DNA from: Candidatus Omnitrophota bacterium
GTDB lineage: Bacteria > Ratteibacteria > UBA8468 > B48-G9 > JAFGKM01
Assembly (NCBI GenBank): GCA_023818645.1
Contig: JAMWCJ010000007.1
Span: 1-39,322 of the forward strand
DNA: 39,322 nucleotides
Direction of reading: 5' to 3'
Shown here: piece by piece, positions 37,884 to 39,322 of the stretch
Layout: the number at the start of each line of letters is the position of its first letter
Position numbering within the stretch: the first letter of the stretch is position 1
Translations under genes and position numbers: made by a program
Notes under the pieces: generated by a model
What the model was told of the DNA's origin: nothing
What the model saw: the letters and a program-made list of their open reading frames with translations, nothing else
The model's database searches: none

Positions 37884-38977
37884 GATTTAACTCCCTCAAG
37901 AATAAATTTACAGATTTTTTCACTTACATTTTTTCTATCTAAAAGTTTTCTCATTCTTTCAAAACCGTCCATCTCTTTTTTATAAATTTCACCTTCTTTT
38001 ATTATATCAATTATATCATTGACAGTGTCCTTTATATTAAAATTTTGAATATACTCAGGTACAACCTTTTCATTTAAAATTATATTAATAGGACTTATAA
38101 ATTTCCCCTTCACAATTAATCTACATAAAAAATAATTCAGAAGAGAGGTTTTATAAAATACAATCATAGGTCTCTTGAAATATGCGACTTCAAGATTAAC
38201 AGTACCTGAAACAGTAAGAACAAGATTGGAATTTTGGATTATATAATAAAGGTCTTCCTCTATTTTATACTCAAAATTAGAATTTTTAAAAATTTCATAA
38301 ACTATTCTTTTAAATTCTTCATTTATTGCAGATATCAGCACTTTAAAATCTAATTTATTTTTCAAATTTTCTAAAATTTTTTTCATAACAGGTAAGTTAT
38401 ATATCAATTCTTCTTTTCTGCTTCCTGGCAAAACTCCTATTACATACCTATTTTCTTTTAAAATTTCTTTCTTTTCTTCATTATTTATAAGGTCAACAAA
38501 TGGATGTCCAAAATAAAATGTAGGAATATTCTCTTTTTTGTAAATATCTATTTCAAAAGCAAAGATTGGAATAACAAAATCAATATACTTCTTTATAATT
38601 TTTATCCTTTTGTAATTATGAGCCCAGATTTTAGGAGGAATATAATAATATGTTTTATATTTCTTTTTCAATCGTTTTGCAACTTCAAGATTAAAACCAG
38701 GGTTATCAATGAATATTATAATATCTGGATTTTGTTTTTCTATCTCTTTTGTTAACTTTTTTAGAAAAGAGATATATAAGAAAATTTTTTTTATAACACC
38801 TGAAAAACCCATTTGTCCAAAAGGCATACCTTTTATTAAATTTGCACCTTCTTTTTCCATTCTTTCTCCACCTGTACCAAAAATAAATATATCCTGCTTT
38901 AATTTTTTAAATTTTCTGCATAAAAGTGAACCATAATTGTCACCAGATTTTTCTCCAGCAAGTATACATATTTTCAT
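37880..38977 (-). CDS. lpxB: Lipid-A-disaccharide synthase
   Basis: ILAGEKSGDNYGSLLCRKFKK, GTGGERMEKEGANLI, IDNPGFNLEVAKRLKK, YYIPPKIWAHNYKRI, VLPGSRKEEL. Confidence 0.93.
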   Translation of the reverse strand: MKICILAGEKSGDNYGSLLCRKFKKLKQDIFIFGTGGERMEKEGANLIKGMPFGQMGFSGVIKKIFLYISFLKKLTKEIEKQNPDIIIFIDNPGFNLEVAKRLKKKYKTYYYIPPKIWAHNYKRIKIIKKYIDFVIPIFAFEIDIYKKENIPTFYFGHPFVDLINNEEKKEILKENRYVIGVLPGSRKEELIYNLPVMKKILENLKNKLDFKVLISAINEEFKRIVYEIFKNSNFEYKIEEDLYYIIQNSNLVLTVSGTVNLEVAYFKRPMIVFYKTSLLNYFLCRLIVKGKFISPINIILNEKVVPEYIQNFNIKDTVNDIIDIIKEGEIYKKEMDGFERMRKLLDRKNVSEKICKFILEGVKS

Positions 38978-39142
38978 AATTCCACCTTTTTAAGTTAAAT
39001 TATACTTAAATTTTCTCAATTTTACTACATTTTAAAAAACAGATGTTGTTTAAAAGATAGAATTTAGTAGTTCCATCGGCTATTATAGTTTTATAGGAGG
39101 TGGTAGTGGATGGAGAAATATATTTAATCCACACAATTTAAA

Positions 39143-39250
39143 ATGAAAAGTTTCGGAGAATTTGTTCAGATGGATACTTCAAGTTTTCCAAATCTTTTTG
39201 TGGATATAAATAGTATATTTTATTTTAATTTTAGACGCGTTTTTTAAAAG
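39143..39250 (+). pseudogene. Possible decayed rve/DDE transposase fragment
   Basis: MKSFGEFVQMDTSSFPNLF resembles the start of the integrase core (GE-V-Q-D-T); preceded in another frame by FNPHNLK*. Confidence 0.35.
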
Positions 39251-39322
39251 ATAGAAAAGTTATTTCTATTTACATATTATCAATTTAGAATACTTTACCT
39301 ATTAAGTTTCTCTCTGAAAAAC

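Overview
AT-rich bacterial window whose gene content suggests a Gram-negative anaerobe, possibly from an uncultured lineage (taxonomy is inferred, not demonstrated). It has three parts. (1) A secreted-polysaccharide/sulfated-glycan catabolic island, about 0.2-29 kb: two alkaline-phosphatase-superfamily sulfatases, one with a canonical CSPTR site and one with Thr in place of Cys/Ser; an adjacent anaerobic sulfatase-maturating radical SAM enzyme; an M14-like metallopeptidase; a neutral-ceramidase-like protein; two AraC regulators; beta-helix proteins; a paralogous pair of secreted propeller-like proteins; a GH42-like protein; an alpha/beta hydrolase; and two large heparinase II/III-like proteins. 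Inside it is a tightly packed minus-strand operon of two prepilin-like (H-X9-DG type) proteins followed by two OPT-like DUF6784/6785 membrane proteins, which is the best candidate here for an undescribed surface capture/uptake system. (2) A minus-strand remnant of an Mrp-antiporter/[NiFe]-hydrogenase-maturation locus: truncated NuoL/MrpA, an IS1595-like transposase fragment, N-terminally truncated MnhE, MnhF, MnhG, a HypA lacking its zinc ribbon, HypB, a HycI-type protease and a radical SAM protein. (3) Another beta-helix protein converging on msbA and lpxB. Several decayed transposase fragments and one interrupted beta-helix gene are visible outside the supplied ORF track. No tRNA, rRNA or CRISPR array was recognised.
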